Shown here: piece by piece, positions 51,282 to 59,896 of the stretch
Layout of the letters: each line of letters opens with the position of its first letter
Numbering within the stretch: position 1 is the stretch's first letter
Assembly: GCF_050107595.1 (NCBI RefSeq)
Contig: NZ_JBNILH010000001.1
Location: forward strand, 496,001-560,000
From: Bacillus_AB infantis_C
Lineage (GTDB): Bacteria > Bacillota > Bacilli > Bacillales > Cytobacillaceae
Length of the DNA: 64,000 nt
Direction of reading: 5' to 3'
The notes under the pieces: generated by a model
The model's database searches: none
Told to the model about the DNA's origin: nothing
The model's input: the letters and a program-made list of their open reading frames with translations, nothing else
Translations under genes and position numbers: made by a program

Positions 51282-52184
51282 TTGAGGTTGAGCTCGCTCA
51301 TAGAAAAAGCAGCAGGAAACAGAAAACAGACAGTCGCAGTTGCCGCAGCAGAAGACCATGAAGTAATGGACGCAGTAGCGGAAGCGGCCAAGCGCAATTT
51401 GGCTCATTTTAAATTATTCGGCGACGGAGAAGCGATTGAAGAACTGCTCCATGATAACAATCTGGAGATTGAAGCCGGGAAGATAGAAGTCATCCATACA
51501 GGAACAGCAGAAGCAGCAGCTGAAATGGCTGTAAGGGCAGTAAGCCAAAAAGAAGCCAGCGTGCTGATGAAAGGCAATCTTTCAACTTCGATTATATTAA
51601 AAGCAGTCCTTAATAAAGAATATGGGCTTCGAACGGGCAGTGTCCTTTCCCATGCAGCTGTCTTTGAAGTGCCTGGCTACGACAGGCTCATCATCATTAC
51701 GGATGCCGCTATGAATATTGCGCCGGATTTGAAGCAAAAAGAGCAAATCATTAATAATACAGTCAAGATTGCGAGAAGTATAGGCATCGACAATCCAAAG
51801 GTGGCTCCGATTGCTGCCGTTGAAACGGTCAATCCTGCTATGCAGTCAACTTTGGATGCTGCCGCTCTGGCCATGATGAATAAAAGGGGCCAGATCAAAA
51901 ATTGCATTGTTGACGGCCCGCTTGCATTGGATAATGCGATTTCGCCAGCGGCAGCCGAGCATAAAGGAATCAGCAGCGATGTGGCAGGAAATGCAGATAT
52001 ACTGCTTGTCCCTGCTATTGAGACTGGCAATGCTTTATATAAATCGCTGATGTATTTCGCAGGCGCGAAGGTCGGAGCAGTCATTGCAGGCGCTAAAGCG
52101 CCGATCGTCCTGACATCACGGGCCGATTCGGCAGAAAGCAAGCTGAATTCACTCGCTTTGGCCCTTTGCTCTGCATCATCTTAA
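51282..52184 (+). CDS. ptb: Phosphate butyryltransferase
   Basis: Ptb converts butyryl- or branched acyl-CoA plus phosphate to the acyl phosphate, which Buk uses to make ATP. It is 300 aa with the Pta/Ptb fold. Conserved stretches are LMKGNLSTSIILKAVLNKEYGLR, SHAAVFEVPGYDRL, TDAAMNIAPDL and IVDGPLALDNA. The start is TTG 51282 after AAAGGGG. It aligns with the B. subtilis N-terminus, and the earlier reading from 51228 would begin at the promoter's -12 element, upstream of the transcription start. Confidence 0.94.
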   Translation: MRLSSLIEKAAGNRKQTVAVAAAEDHEVMDAVAEAAKRNLAHFKLFGDGEAIEELLHDNNLEIEAGKIEVIHTGTAEAAAEMAVRAVSQKEASVLMKGNLSTSIILKAVLNKEYGLRTGSVLSHAAVFEVPGYDRLIIITDAAMNIAPDLKQKEQIINNTVKIARSIGIDNPKVAPIAAVETVNPAMQSTLDAAALAMMNKRGQIKNCIVDGPLALDNAISPAAAEHKGISSDVAGNADILLVPAIETGNALYKSLMYFAGAKVGAVIAGAKAPIVLTSRADSAESKLNSLALALCSASS

Positions 52185-52215
52185 TTTTTATGAAAAACCG
52201 GGGAGGAATATTAAA

Positions 52216-53310
52216 ATGGAATTATTCAAATATATGGAGACTTATGATTATGAGCAGCTTGTATTCTGCCAGGATAAACAATCAGGACTGAAGGCAATCA
52301 TCGCCATCCATGATACAACCCTTGGACCGGCTCTCGGCGGGACGCGCATGTGGACGTATGAGTCTGAGGAGGCGGCAATTGAAGATGCCCTTCGCCTTGC
52401 AAGAGGGATGACGTACAAGAATGCAGCAGCCGGCCTGAATCTGGGCGGGGGCAAAACGGTCATCATCGGAGATCCCCGCAAGGATAAGAATGAGGAGCTG
52501 TTCCGTGCGTTCGGACGCTATATCCAAGGGCTGAACGGCCGTTATATTACTGCAGAGGATGTAGGCACAACGGTAGCAGATATGGATATGATCCATGAGG
52601 AAACAGATTATGTCACGGGCATATCACCGGCTTTCGGATCTTCCGGGAATCCTTCCCCGGTCACTGCATACGGCGTGTACCGCGGAATGAAGGCAGCTGC
52701 AAAAGAAGCTTTCGGCAGCGATTCTCTTGAAGGCAAAGTCATTGCTGTTCAGGGAGTGGGAAATGTTGCATTCAACCTGTGCCGCCATCTGCATGAAGAA
52801 GGTGCACAGCTTATTGTGACGGATATCAATAAAGAGGCAGTTCAGCGTGCTGTGGATGAGTTCGGTGCAAAGGCAGTGAATCCGGAAGAAATTTACGGAG
52901 TAGAGTGCGATATTTATGCACCATGCGCCCTCGGAGCTGTCATCAATGATTCAACCATTCCTCAGCTGAAGGCGAAGGTCATCGCCGGTGCGGCCAACAA
53001 CCAGCTTAAGGATACTGCTCACGGCGATCTGATCCATGAAATGGGAATCGTCTATGCTCCTGATTATGTCATCAATGCCGGCGGGGTCATCAATGTAGCT
53101 GACGAACTGTACGGATACAATCGCGACAGGGCTATGAAAAAAGTTGAGACTATTTACAACAATATTGAAAAGGTAATCGAAATCGCCAAAAGGGATGCTA
53201 TCCCTACTTATAAGGCAGCTGACCGTATGGCTGAAGAAAGAATTGAAAGAATGCGGAATTCACGGAGCCAATTCCTTCAGAACGGGCACCACATCCTTAG
53301 CAGGCGCTAA
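52216..53310 (+). CDS. bcd: Leucine dehydrogenase (branched-chain amino acid dehydrogenase)
   Basis: Bcd deaminates leucine, isoleucine and valine to the keto acids used by the Bkd complex, reducing NAD+. It is 364 aa. The substrate-binding site reads PALGGTRMW and NLGGGKTVIIGDP (catalytic lysine), and the NAD domain has GVGNVAFNLCRHL and YAPDYVINAGGVINVADEL. ATG 52216 follows GGGGAGG. A 129-bp gap to buk contains two hairpins. Confidence 0.96.
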   Translation: MELFKYMETYDYEQLVFCQDKQSGLKAIIAIHDTTLGPALGGTRMWTYESEEAAIEDALRLARGMTYKNAAAGLNLGGGKTVIIGDPRKDKNEELFRAFGRYIQGLNGRYITAEDVGTTVADMDMIHEETDYVTGISPAFGSSGNPSPVTAYGVYRGMKAAAKEAFGSDSLEGKVIAVQGVGNVAFNLCRHLHEEGAQLIVTDINKEAVQRAVDEFGAKAVNPEEIYGVECDIYAPCALGAVINDSTIPQLKAKVIAGAANNQLKDTAHGDLIHEMGIVYAPDYVINAGGVINVADELYGYNRDRAMKKVETIYNNIEKVIEIAKRDAIPTYKAADRMAEERIERMRNSRSQFLQNGHHILSRR

Positions 53311-53439
53311 TCCGCTGGCTGCTGAAACAAGACAACAAGAGCGCTGAATAATTTATTCAGCCTCTTTGATTTTAATGATATAGCTGCAGGTCCTGCGGCT
53401 ATAATGTAGAAAGAGACCATCTGAATTGGAGGTTTAATC
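53311..53439 (+). promoter_or_regulatory. bcd-buk gap with two hairpins
   Basis: GCTGAATAA pairs with TTATTCAGC (about 53344-53362), followed by CTCTTTG. Downstream, TAGC-TGCAGG pairs with CCTGC-GGCTA (about 53383-53404). The first could lower downstream expression or set an mRNA processing point within the operon. Neither has a strong T run. Confidence 0.45.
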
Positions 53440-54546
53440 TTGCAGGTACACAACCATCGAATTCTCGTAATCAACCCGGGTTCAACTTCCACGAAAATCG
53501 GAGTATTCGATAATGATATATCCATTTTTGAAAAGACGATCCGCCATGATTCCGGGGAAATCAATTCGTTTGAAAAAATCATCGATCAATATGCCTTCAG
53601 GAAAAGGACAATCCTCGAAGCGCTGGACACAGAAGGCATGAATATCTCCAAGCTTGATGCCGTCTGCGGGCGCGGCGGCCTTCTGCGGCCGATCGAGGGG
53701 GGCACATACAGAGTCAATGAAATGATGCTCCGCGACCTGAGGGAAGGCTATTCAGGCCAGCACGCATCCAATCTCGGCGGGATCATTGCCTTCGAGATAG
53801 CGTCAGGCCTGAACATTCCTTCCTATATAGTAGATCCTGTTGTAGTGGACGAGCTTGAAGATATTGCGAGGATTTCAGGATTTGCCCTGATTGAAAGAAA
53901 GAGCATCTTCCATGCTCTTAATCAGAAAGCGGTAGCCAGACGGGTCGCTAAAAAGCTGGGCAGAAAATATGAAGATTTAAATCTGATTGTTGCCCATATG
54001 GGCGGCGGGATCACTGTAGGCGTCCATAAAATGGGGAGAGTCACTGATGTGAACAATGGGCTTCATGGAGATGGCCCATTCAGCCCGGAAAGGGCAGGCA
54101 CAGTCCCGGCAGGGGATCTGGTGGACCTTTGTTTCTCAGGGAACTTTTATCGCGATGAAATCATGAAAAAGCTTGTTGGCCAAGGCGGACTTGTCGGTTA
54201 TTTGGGGACAAACGATGCCGTCGAGGTCGAAAAGATGATTGAAAAGGGCAGTGAAGAAGCAAAGCTGGTCTATTCCGCGATGGCCTATCAGGTTGCCAAG
54301 GAAATTGGATCGGCTGGCGCAGCCCTCTCCGGCAGGGTGGATGCCATTATCTTGACAGGCGGACTTGCCTACGGGAAGGAATTTATCAAGGATATAAGCA
54401 GCCGGATCAACTGGATAGCGGATGTCATTGTGCAGCCTGGCGAGAACGAGCTTCAGGCATTGGCTGAAGGAGCCCTCAGGGTGCTGCTCGGCGAAGAAGC
54501 GGAAAAGAATTATCCTGGCTCGGAAAAAAATAAAGCAACGGTTTAG
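53440..54546 (+). CDS. buk: Butyrate kinase
   Basis: Buk transfers phosphate from butyryl phosphate (or branched acyl phosphates) to ADP. It is 368 aa in the acetate/butyrate kinase fold. Visible motifs are the N-terminal phosphate loop NPGSTSTKIGVF, VDPVVVDEL, AHMGGGITVGVH, and the adenosine loop LTGGLAYGKEF. The start is TTG 53440 after TTGGAGG. With Ptb it recovers ATP from acyl-CoA products of the pathway. Confidence 0.95.
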   Translation: MQVHNHRILVINPGSTSTKIGVFDNDISIFEKTIRHDSGEINSFEKIIDQYAFRKRTILEALDTEGMNISKLDAVCGRGGLLRPIEGGTYRVNEMMLRDLREGYSGQHASNLGGIIAFEIASGLNIPSYIVDPVVVDELEDIARISGFALIERKSIFHALNQKAVARRVAKKLGRKYEDLNLIVAHMGGGITVGVHKMGRVTDVNNGLHGDGPFSPERAGTVPAGDLVDLCFSGNFYRDEIMKKLVGQGGLVGYLGTNDAVEVEKMIEKGSEEAKLVYSAMAYQVAKEIGSAGAALSGRVDAIILTGGLAYGKEFIKDISSRINWIADVIVQPGENELQALAEGALRVLLGEEAEKNYPGSEKNKATV

Positions 54547-54557
54547 GAGGAATAGAT

Positions 54558-55979
54558 TTGGCACAAGAATACGACTTAGTCATACTCGGCGGAGGCACAG
54601 GGGGCTATGTAGCCGCAATCCGCGCTTCACAGCTCGGCCTTAAGACGGCAGTTGTCGAAAAAGGGAAACTGGGGGGCACTTGTCTCCATAACGGATGCAT
54701 CCCGAGCAAGGCGCTCCTCAGAAGTGCAGAAGTATATGCCACTGCCCGGAATTCTGAAGAATTCGGCGTTTTGACCGGAGATGTCTCGGTCAACTTCGGC
54801 AGGGTGCAGGAAAGGAAAAACAAGATTATCGACCAGCTCCATAAAGGTGTCCAGCACCTGATGAAGCAAGGGAAAATCGATGTTTTCGAAGGTCTTGGCA
54901 GAATCCTGGGCCCATCCATTTTTTCTCCTATGCCGGGAACAATTTCAGTTGAAATGAACAATGGCAGCGAGAATGAAATGCTGATTCCAAAAAACGTCAT
55001 CGTATCAACGGGTTCCCGCCCGCGGACGCTCCCTGGGCTCGAAATTGACGGTACCCAGGTGATGACATCTGACGAAGCACTCGAGATGACCGAAATTCCA
55101 AAGTCTATTATTATTGTAGGCGGCGGGGTTATTGGGATCGAGTGGGCTTCCATGCTTTCCGATTTCGGTTCAGAGGTTACAGTCATCGAGTATGCAGACC
55201 GCATCATTCCAACAGAAGATAAGGAAATCTCCAAGGAAATGCAGCGGCTGATGAAGAAAAAAGGCGTTAAGTTTGCCGTTGGAGCCAAGGTCCTTCCAGA
55301 AACGCTCCAAAAAGGAGAAGAAGTAAGAATTTCTGCTGAAATTAAAGGCGAGCAGAAGGAATTCTCTGCTGAAAAGATCCTCGTTTCTGTGGGCCGCCAG
55401 GCTAATACGGAAGGCATTGGCCTGGAAAACACCGACATCCAGCTTGAAAAAGGCTTTATTTCGGTCAATGAATATTTCCAGACAAAAGAATCGCATATTT
55501 ACGCGATCGGCGATGTAATCGGCGGACTGCAGCTCGCCCATGTGGCTTCCCATGAAGGAATCACTGCAGTAGAGCATATTGCAAATGAAAATCCTTCACC
55601 GCTGGATTACAGCCTGATATCCAAATGCATTTACAGCTCCCCGGAAGCAGCGAGCGTCGGGCTTACTGAAGATGAGGCAAAGGAAAAGGGCTATGAAGTT
55701 AAGACCGGTAAGTTCTCTTTCCGCGCCATCGGCAAAGCCCTTGTATTCGGGGAATCGGACGGCTTCGTCAAAATCGTCGCTGATAAGGAAACAGATGATA
55801 TCCTTGGAGTCCATATGATCGGCCCCCATGTCACAGATATGATATCCGAGGCCGGACTGGCAAAAGTGCTGGATGCCACACCATGGGAAGTAGCCCATAC
55901 CATTCACCCGCACCCAACCCTTTCCGAAGCCATCGGAGAAGCAGCCCTCGCAGTAGACGGCAAAGCTATACATGGCTAG
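54558..55979 (+). CDS. lpdV: Dihydrolipoamide dehydrogenase (E3) of the branched-chain complex
   Basis: This E3 flavoprotein reoxidises dihydrolipoamide on E2 and reduces NAD+. It is 473 aa, with the FAD motif ILGGGTGGYVAA, the redox-active pair GGTCLHNGC (C42, C47), an NAD-binding motif VGGGVIGIEWASML, and the C-terminal His-Glu pair in HPHPTLSEAIGE. The start is TTG 54558, after TAGGAGG. The TAG stop is immediately followed by repeat locus C. The B. subtilis counterpart is bkd-associated LpdV. Confidence 0.95.
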   Translation: MAQEYDLVILGGGTGGYVAAIRASQLGLKTAVVEKGKLGGTCLHNGCIPSKALLRSAEVYATARNSEEFGVLTGDVSVNFGRVQERKNKIIDQLHKGVQHLMKQGKIDVFEGLGRILGPSIFSPMPGTISVEMNNGSENEMLIPKNVIVSTGSRPRTLPGLEIDGTQVMTSDEALEMTEIPKSIIIVGGGVIGIEWASMLSDFGSEVTVIEYADRIIPTEDKEISKEMQRLMKKKGVKFAVGAKVLPETLQKGEEVRISAEIKGEQKEFSAEKILVSVGRQANTEGIGLENTDIQLEKGFISVNEYFQTKESHIYAIGDVIGGLQLAHVASHEGITAVEHIANENPSPLDYSLISKCIYSSPEAASVGLTEDEAKEKGYEVKTGKFSFRAIGKALVFGESDGFVKIVADKETDDILGVHMIGPHVTDMISEAGLAKVLDATPWEVAHTIHPHPTLSEAIGEAALAVDGKAIHG

Positions 55980-56190
55980 AAAAGCGGAGGCGACTGTACA
56001 ATAAAGGAACGCAGACTAAGAGCGCCACGTCCTGTGGCAACGTCTGCATGACCCACATCCTGTGGGCCTCAAGCATAAGACGAGCAGGACGGATGGTTGC
56101 TCTTTAACCTTCTGGCCGGATTGGCTTATGACGCGAGGGGCTGGCGCCCGGAGCTGGACAAAAGAAAAGCGGAGGCGGCTTGCCCGCTGT
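55979..56190 (+). repeat. Structured repeat, locus C (long form plus partial unit), inside the bkd operon
   Basis: A full unit runs from 55979 to about 56160, and the beginning of a second unit follows at 56164. Arms are GCAGAC/GTCTGC enclosing GCCAC-gtcct-GTGGC, then CCCAC-atcct-GTGGG and CATAAG/CTTATG. The inner long hairpin seen at loci A, B and D is changed here and pairs poorly. It starts exactly at the lpd stop codon and separates lpd from bkdAA by about 290 bp. Confidence 0.85.
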
Positions 56191-56271
56191 ATTTCTAACA
56201 TTATAAGTTTATTAACAACTCAAAAGAGCTTCGCGCTCTTGCTACATATTGAAATTTGAGGAGGCAAACAA

Positions 56272-57267
56272 ATGGCTGAAAATCGTCATAAAGATTTAGG
56301 GTTAAGCGATGATAGGGTAATGGAAATGTATGAAACCATGCTGCTGGCCCGCCGGATCGATGAGCGGATGTGGCTTTTAAACCGTGCAGGCAAAATCCCC
56401 TTCGTTATTTCCTGCCAGGGACAAGAGGCAGCACAGGTAGGCGCTGCTTTCGCCCTTGACACTGATAAGGATTATGTACTGCCATACTATCGGGATATGG
56501 GCGTGGTGCTTACATTCGGAATGACGGCAACAGAGCTGATGCTGTCAGGCTTTGCAAAGGCGGAGGATCCGAACTCAGGGGGCCGCCAGATGCCAGGCCA
56601 CTTCGGGCAGAAGAAAAACAGAATCGTAACGGGCTCTTCCCCAGTTACAACTCAGGTCCCTCACGCTGTAGGAATTGCCCTTGCTGGAAAGATGGAAGGA
56701 AAGGATCTTGTAACCTTCACTACCTTTGGAGAAGGATCCTCTAACCAGGGGGACTTCCATGAAGGTGCAAACTTTGCAGGAGTCCATAAGCTCCCTGTCA
56801 TTTTCATGTGTGAAAACAACAAATACGCTATTTCTGTCCCGATTGAAAAGCAGCTGGCATGTGAGAATGTTGCCGACCGTGCTGTTGGCTATGGAATGCC
56901 TGGCGTGACTGTTGACGGAAATGATCCGCTCGAAGTCTACAAGGCTGTGAAGGAAGCTGCCGACCGCGGCCGCCGCGGAGAAGGCCCTACACTGGTTGAA
57001 ACAGTGTCATACAGACTGACTCCGCACTCCTCAGATGATGATGACCGCAGCTACCGTGCACCGGATGAAGTGGCTGAAGCAAAGACAAAGGATCCGATCA
57101 TCACTTTTGGCGCTTATTTGAAGGAAACAGGCCTGATGAATGATGAGCTGGAAAAAGAAATCAATGACCGGGTGATGAAACTGGTTAATGAAGCAACTGA
57201 ATATGCAGAAAACGCACCGTATGCCGATCCGGAACATGCGATGAAATATGTCTATGCTGAGAAGTAA
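56272..57267 (+). CDS. bkdAA: Branched-chain 2-oxo acid dehydrogenase E1 alpha subunit
   Basis: E1 alpha, with E1 beta, decarboxylates branched-chain keto acids on thiamine diphosphate. It is 331 aa. The ThDP/Mg motif runs from GEGSSNQGDFHEGANFAG to CENN. The phosphorylation-loop-like region YRLTPHSSDDDDRSYR is typical for bacterial E1 alpha. ATG 56272 follows TGAGGAGG. It lies 12 bp before bkdAB. Confidence 0.96.
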   Translation: MAENRHKDLGLSDDRVMEMYETMLLARRIDERMWLLNRAGKIPFVISCQGQEAAQVGAAFALDTDKDYVLPYYRDMGVVLTFGMTATELMLSGFAKAEDPNSGGRQMPGHFGQKKNRIVTGSSPVTTQVPHAVGIALAGKMEGKDLVTFTTFGEGSSNQGDFHEGANFAGVHKLPVIFMCENNKYAISVPIEKQLACENVADRAVGYGMPGVTVDGNDPLEVYKAVKEAADRGRRGEGPTLVETVSYRLTPHSSDDDDRSYRAPDEVAEAKTKDPIITFGAYLKETGLMNDELEKEINDRVMKLVNEATEYAENAPYADPEHAMKYVYAEK

Positions 57268-57279
57268 GGGGGAAGGAAA

Positions 57280-58263
57280 ATGGCTGTAATTTCTTATATT
57301 GATGCCGTAACTATGGCAATCCGGGAAGAAATGGAAAGAGATCCAAAAGTATTTGTTCTAGGGGAAGACGTTGGGAAAAAAGGCGGCGTATTTAAAGCGA
57401 CTCAAGGCTTGTATGAAAAATTTGGCGAGGAGCGCGTAATCGATACCCCGCTTGCTGAATCTGCCATCGCGGGTGTTGGAATTGGTGCAGCGATGTACGG
57501 AATGCGCCCGATTGCAGAAATGCAATTTGCTGATTTCATCATGCCTGCCGTTAACCAGATCATTTCGGAAGCTGCCAAAATCAGATACCGTTCAAACAAT
57601 GACTGGAACTGCCCGATGGTCATCCGTGCCCCATATGGCGGGGGAGTCCATGGTGCCCTCTACCACTCCCAGTCCGTAGAAGCCGTATTTGCCAATCAGC
57701 CAGGACTGAAGATTGTCATGCCTTCTACACCGTATGATGTAAAAGGGCTGCTGAAGGCAGCTATCCGTGATGAAGATCCAGTCCTGTTCTTCGAGCATAA
57801 GCGGGCATACCGCCTGATTAAGGGAGAAGTCCCTGATGATGATTATGTACTGCCAATCGGCAAAGCAGATGTGAAAAGGGAAGGCGAAGACATCACAGTC
57901 ATCACTTACGGCCTTTGTGTGCACTTCGCCCTCCAGGCTGCAGAGAGACTTGCGAAGGACGGCATTTCTGCACATATCCTTGATTTGAGGACTGTGTATC
58001 CGCTTGACAAAGAAGCAATTATTGAAGCTGCTTCCAAAACGGGAAAAGTGCTTCTCCTTACAGAAGATAATTTAGAAGGAAGCATCATGAGCGAAGTGTC
58101 CGCCATTATCGCCGAAAACTGCCTGTTTGAACTGGATGCGCCAATCAAGCGCCTTGCAGGGCCTGATATCCCGGCTATGCCATATGCGCCAACAATGGAA
58201 AAATACTTCATGGTCAACCCTGACAAAGTAGAAAAAGCCATGAGAGAACTCGCTGAGTATTAA
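57280..58263 (+). CDS. bkdAB: Branched-chain 2-oxo acid dehydrogenase E1 beta subunit
   Basis: E1 beta completes the alpha2-beta2 decarboxylase. It is 327 aa with the transketolase-like pyrimidine-binding domain (VLGEDVGKKGGVFKATQGL, DTPLAESAIAGVGIGAAMYG, AEMQFADFIMPAVNQI) and the C-terminal transketolase domain. ATG 57280 follows AAGGGGGA. Its TAA stop is followed directly by repeat locus D. Confidence 0.96.
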   Translation: MAVISYIDAVTMAIREEMERDPKVFVLGEDVGKKGGVFKATQGLYEKFGEERVIDTPLAESAIAGVGIGAAMYGMRPIAEMQFADFIMPAVNQIISEAAKIRYRSNNDWNCPMVIRAPYGGGVHGALYHSQSVEAVFANQPGLKIVMPSTPYDVKGLLKAAIRDEDPVLFFEHKRAYRLIKGEVPDDDYVLPIGKADVKREGEDITVITYGLCVHFALQAAERLAKDGISAHILDLRTVYPLDKEAIIEAASKTGKVLLLTEDNLEGSIMSEVSAIIAENCLFELDAPIKRLAGPDIPAMPYAPTMEKYFMVNPDKVEKAMRELAEY

Positions 58264-58545
58264 GAAAAGCGGAGGCGACTGTTCAGGTGCGACAAGCATA
58301 AGACGCTCCTGGATAAAAGGCGTTCTTTGCCTTTAATCCAGGAGTGGCTTATGACTCGAGCACCTAGGAGCCGAAGCTGGACAAAAGAAAAGCGGAGGCG
58401 ACTGTTCAGGTGCGACAAGCATAAGACGCGAAAGAATAAAAGGCGTTCTTTGCTTTTAATCCAGGCATGGCTTATGACTCGAGCACCCAGCGCCAGGAGC
58501 TGGACAAGAGAAAAGCGGAGGGCGCTGCCTCAGCAGCGCCGCCCA
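58264..58545 (+). repeat. Structured repeat, locus D (two short units plus a partial), inside the bkd operon
   Basis: Two tandem units of about 120 bp (58264-58383 and 58387-58505) and the start of a third (58508 on) are present. They lack the 5' hairpins of the long form. Unit 1 forms nested stems GGTGC/GCACC, CATAAG/CTTATG and a perfect 9-bp arm pair CTCCTGGAT/ATCCAGGAG (58306-58314, 58336-58344) around AAAAGGCGTTCTTTGCC. In unit 2 the left arm is replaced, so this inner stem is lost. The third partial ends in a GGGCGCTGC/GCAGCGCC hairpin just before the bkdB ribosome site. Confidence 0.85.
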
Positions 58546-58578
58546 TAAAAATATATATAGCAATGGAGGTTATGCCAA

Positions 58579-59883
58579 TTGGCTATTGAACAAATAAAAA
58601 TGCCGCAGCTTGGTGAAAGTGTGACAGAGGGCACCATCTCCAAGTGGCTTGTTTCTGTCGGCGATACAGTAAATAAATATGACCCTTTAGCAGAGGTCAT
58701 GACAGATAAAGTGAATGCAGAAGTCCCATCTTCTTTTACCGGTGTAATCAAAGAACTGATTGCCGGCGAGGGAGACACACTCGCTGTCGGTGAAGTGATT
58801 TTGACGATTGAAGTTGAAGGAGGGAACACTGACGAGGCAGCAGGTAAAGAGAATTTTAAGACAGAAGAAAAGGCAGCCCCTTCAGAAACTAAGCTGGAAG
58901 ACAGCAGTCCATCAAAGGCAAGATACTCGCCTGCAGTGCTAAAGCTTTCCCAGGAGCACGGCATCGACCTGAACCTCGTGAACGGGACAGGTGCAGGAGG
59001 CCGCATTACAAGAAAGGATCTCCAGAAGCTGATTGATTCAGGGAATATTCCTCAGGCCGAGGCAAGGCAGGAAGCGCCGGCAGCCTCACAGAAAGCACAA
59101 GAGCCTGCTGCACAGCCTCAGGTTCAAGCTGAGCCGGTAGCAAAGCAGCCAGCTGCTGCGCCAAATGTTCCAGTCATGCCTGGTGATATAGAAATTCCGG
59201 TAACAGGTGTCCGCAAGGCAATTGCCGCAAATATGCTTCGAAGCAAGCATGAAGCGCCGCATGCGTGGACAATGATGGAAGTGGATGTTACAAATCTTGT
59301 CGACTACCGCAACTCCATCAAAAATGAATTCAAAACAAAGGAAGGATTCAACCTGACTTTCTTTGCATTCTTTGTTAAAGCGGTAGCCCAGGCACTTAAG
59401 GAATATCCGCAGATTAATTCAATGTGGGCAGGGGACAAGATCATCCAGAAAAAAGATATTAATATCTCCATTGCAGTCGCAACGGACGATGCGCTGTTTG
59501 TGCCAGTAATCAAGCATGCTGATGAAAAAACGATCAAAGGCATCGGCCGTGAAATCGCAGAGCTCGCCGGCAAAGTGCGCAGCGGCAAGCTGACTTCAGC
59601 AGAAATGCAGGGCGGCACATTCACAGTCAATAATACCGGCTCATTTGGATCTGTCCAGTCAATGGGCATCATCAACTATCCTCAGGCTGCAATCCTGCAG
59701 GTTGAATCAATTGTTAAACGCCCGGTCGTCATGAACAATGGCATGATTGCAGTCCGGGATATGGTCAACCTTTGTATGTCGCTGGACCACCGTGTCCTTG
59801 ATGGCCTTGTGTGCGGACGGTTTCTGCAGAGGGTTAAGGAGATACTTGAGAACACATCAAAAGAAAATACATCTGTCTATTAA
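58579..59883 (+). CDS. bkdB: Branched-chain 2-oxo acid dehydrogenase E2 (dihydrolipoyl acyltransferase)
   Basis: E2 forms the core of the complex and transfers the acyl group to CoA. It is 434 aa with one lipoyl domain (lipoylated lysine K44 in MTDKVNAE), a linker, the E1/E3-binding domain (RYSPAVLKLSQEHG...GRITRKDL, about residues 115-150), an Ala/Pro/Gln linker and the catalytic domain ending SLDHRVLDG (His404). The start is TTG 58579 after ATGGAGG. Its lipoylation depends on the LipM route at 12.9 kb. Confidence 0.96.
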   Translation: MAIEQIKMPQLGESVTEGTISKWLVSVGDTVNKYDPLAEVMTDKVNAEVPSSFTGVIKELIAGEGDTLAVGEVILTIEVEGGNTDEAAGKENFKTEEKAAPSETKLEDSSPSKARYSPAVLKLSQEHGIDLNLVNGTGAGGRITRKDLQKLIDSGNIPQAEARQEAPAASQKAQEPAAQPQVQAEPVAKQPAAAPNVPVMPGDIEIPVTGVRKAIAANMLRSKHEAPHAWTMMEVDVTNLVDYRNSIKNEFKTKEGFNLTFFAFFVKAVAQALKEYPQINSMWAGDKIIQKKDINISIAVATDDALFVPVIKHADEKTIKGIGREIAELAGKVRSGKLTSAEMQGGTFTVNNTGSFGSVQSMGIINYPQAAILQVESIVKRPVVMNNGMIAVRDMVNLCMSLDHRVLDGLVCGRFLQRVKEILENTSKENTSVY

Positions 59884-59896
59884 GAAGAACGAAATC

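Noticed and set aside
58387..58505. Treating the second unit of locus D as further covariation support
   Set aside because: Its left arm (CGAAAGAAT region) does not pair with the retained right arm, so it counts against, not for, the long hairpin in that unit.
58327..58548. Small ORFs within the structured repeats (for example residues MTRAPRSRSWTKEKRRR)
   Set aside because: They are translations of the repeat itself, recur in loci C and D with frame changes, and have no ribosome sites.
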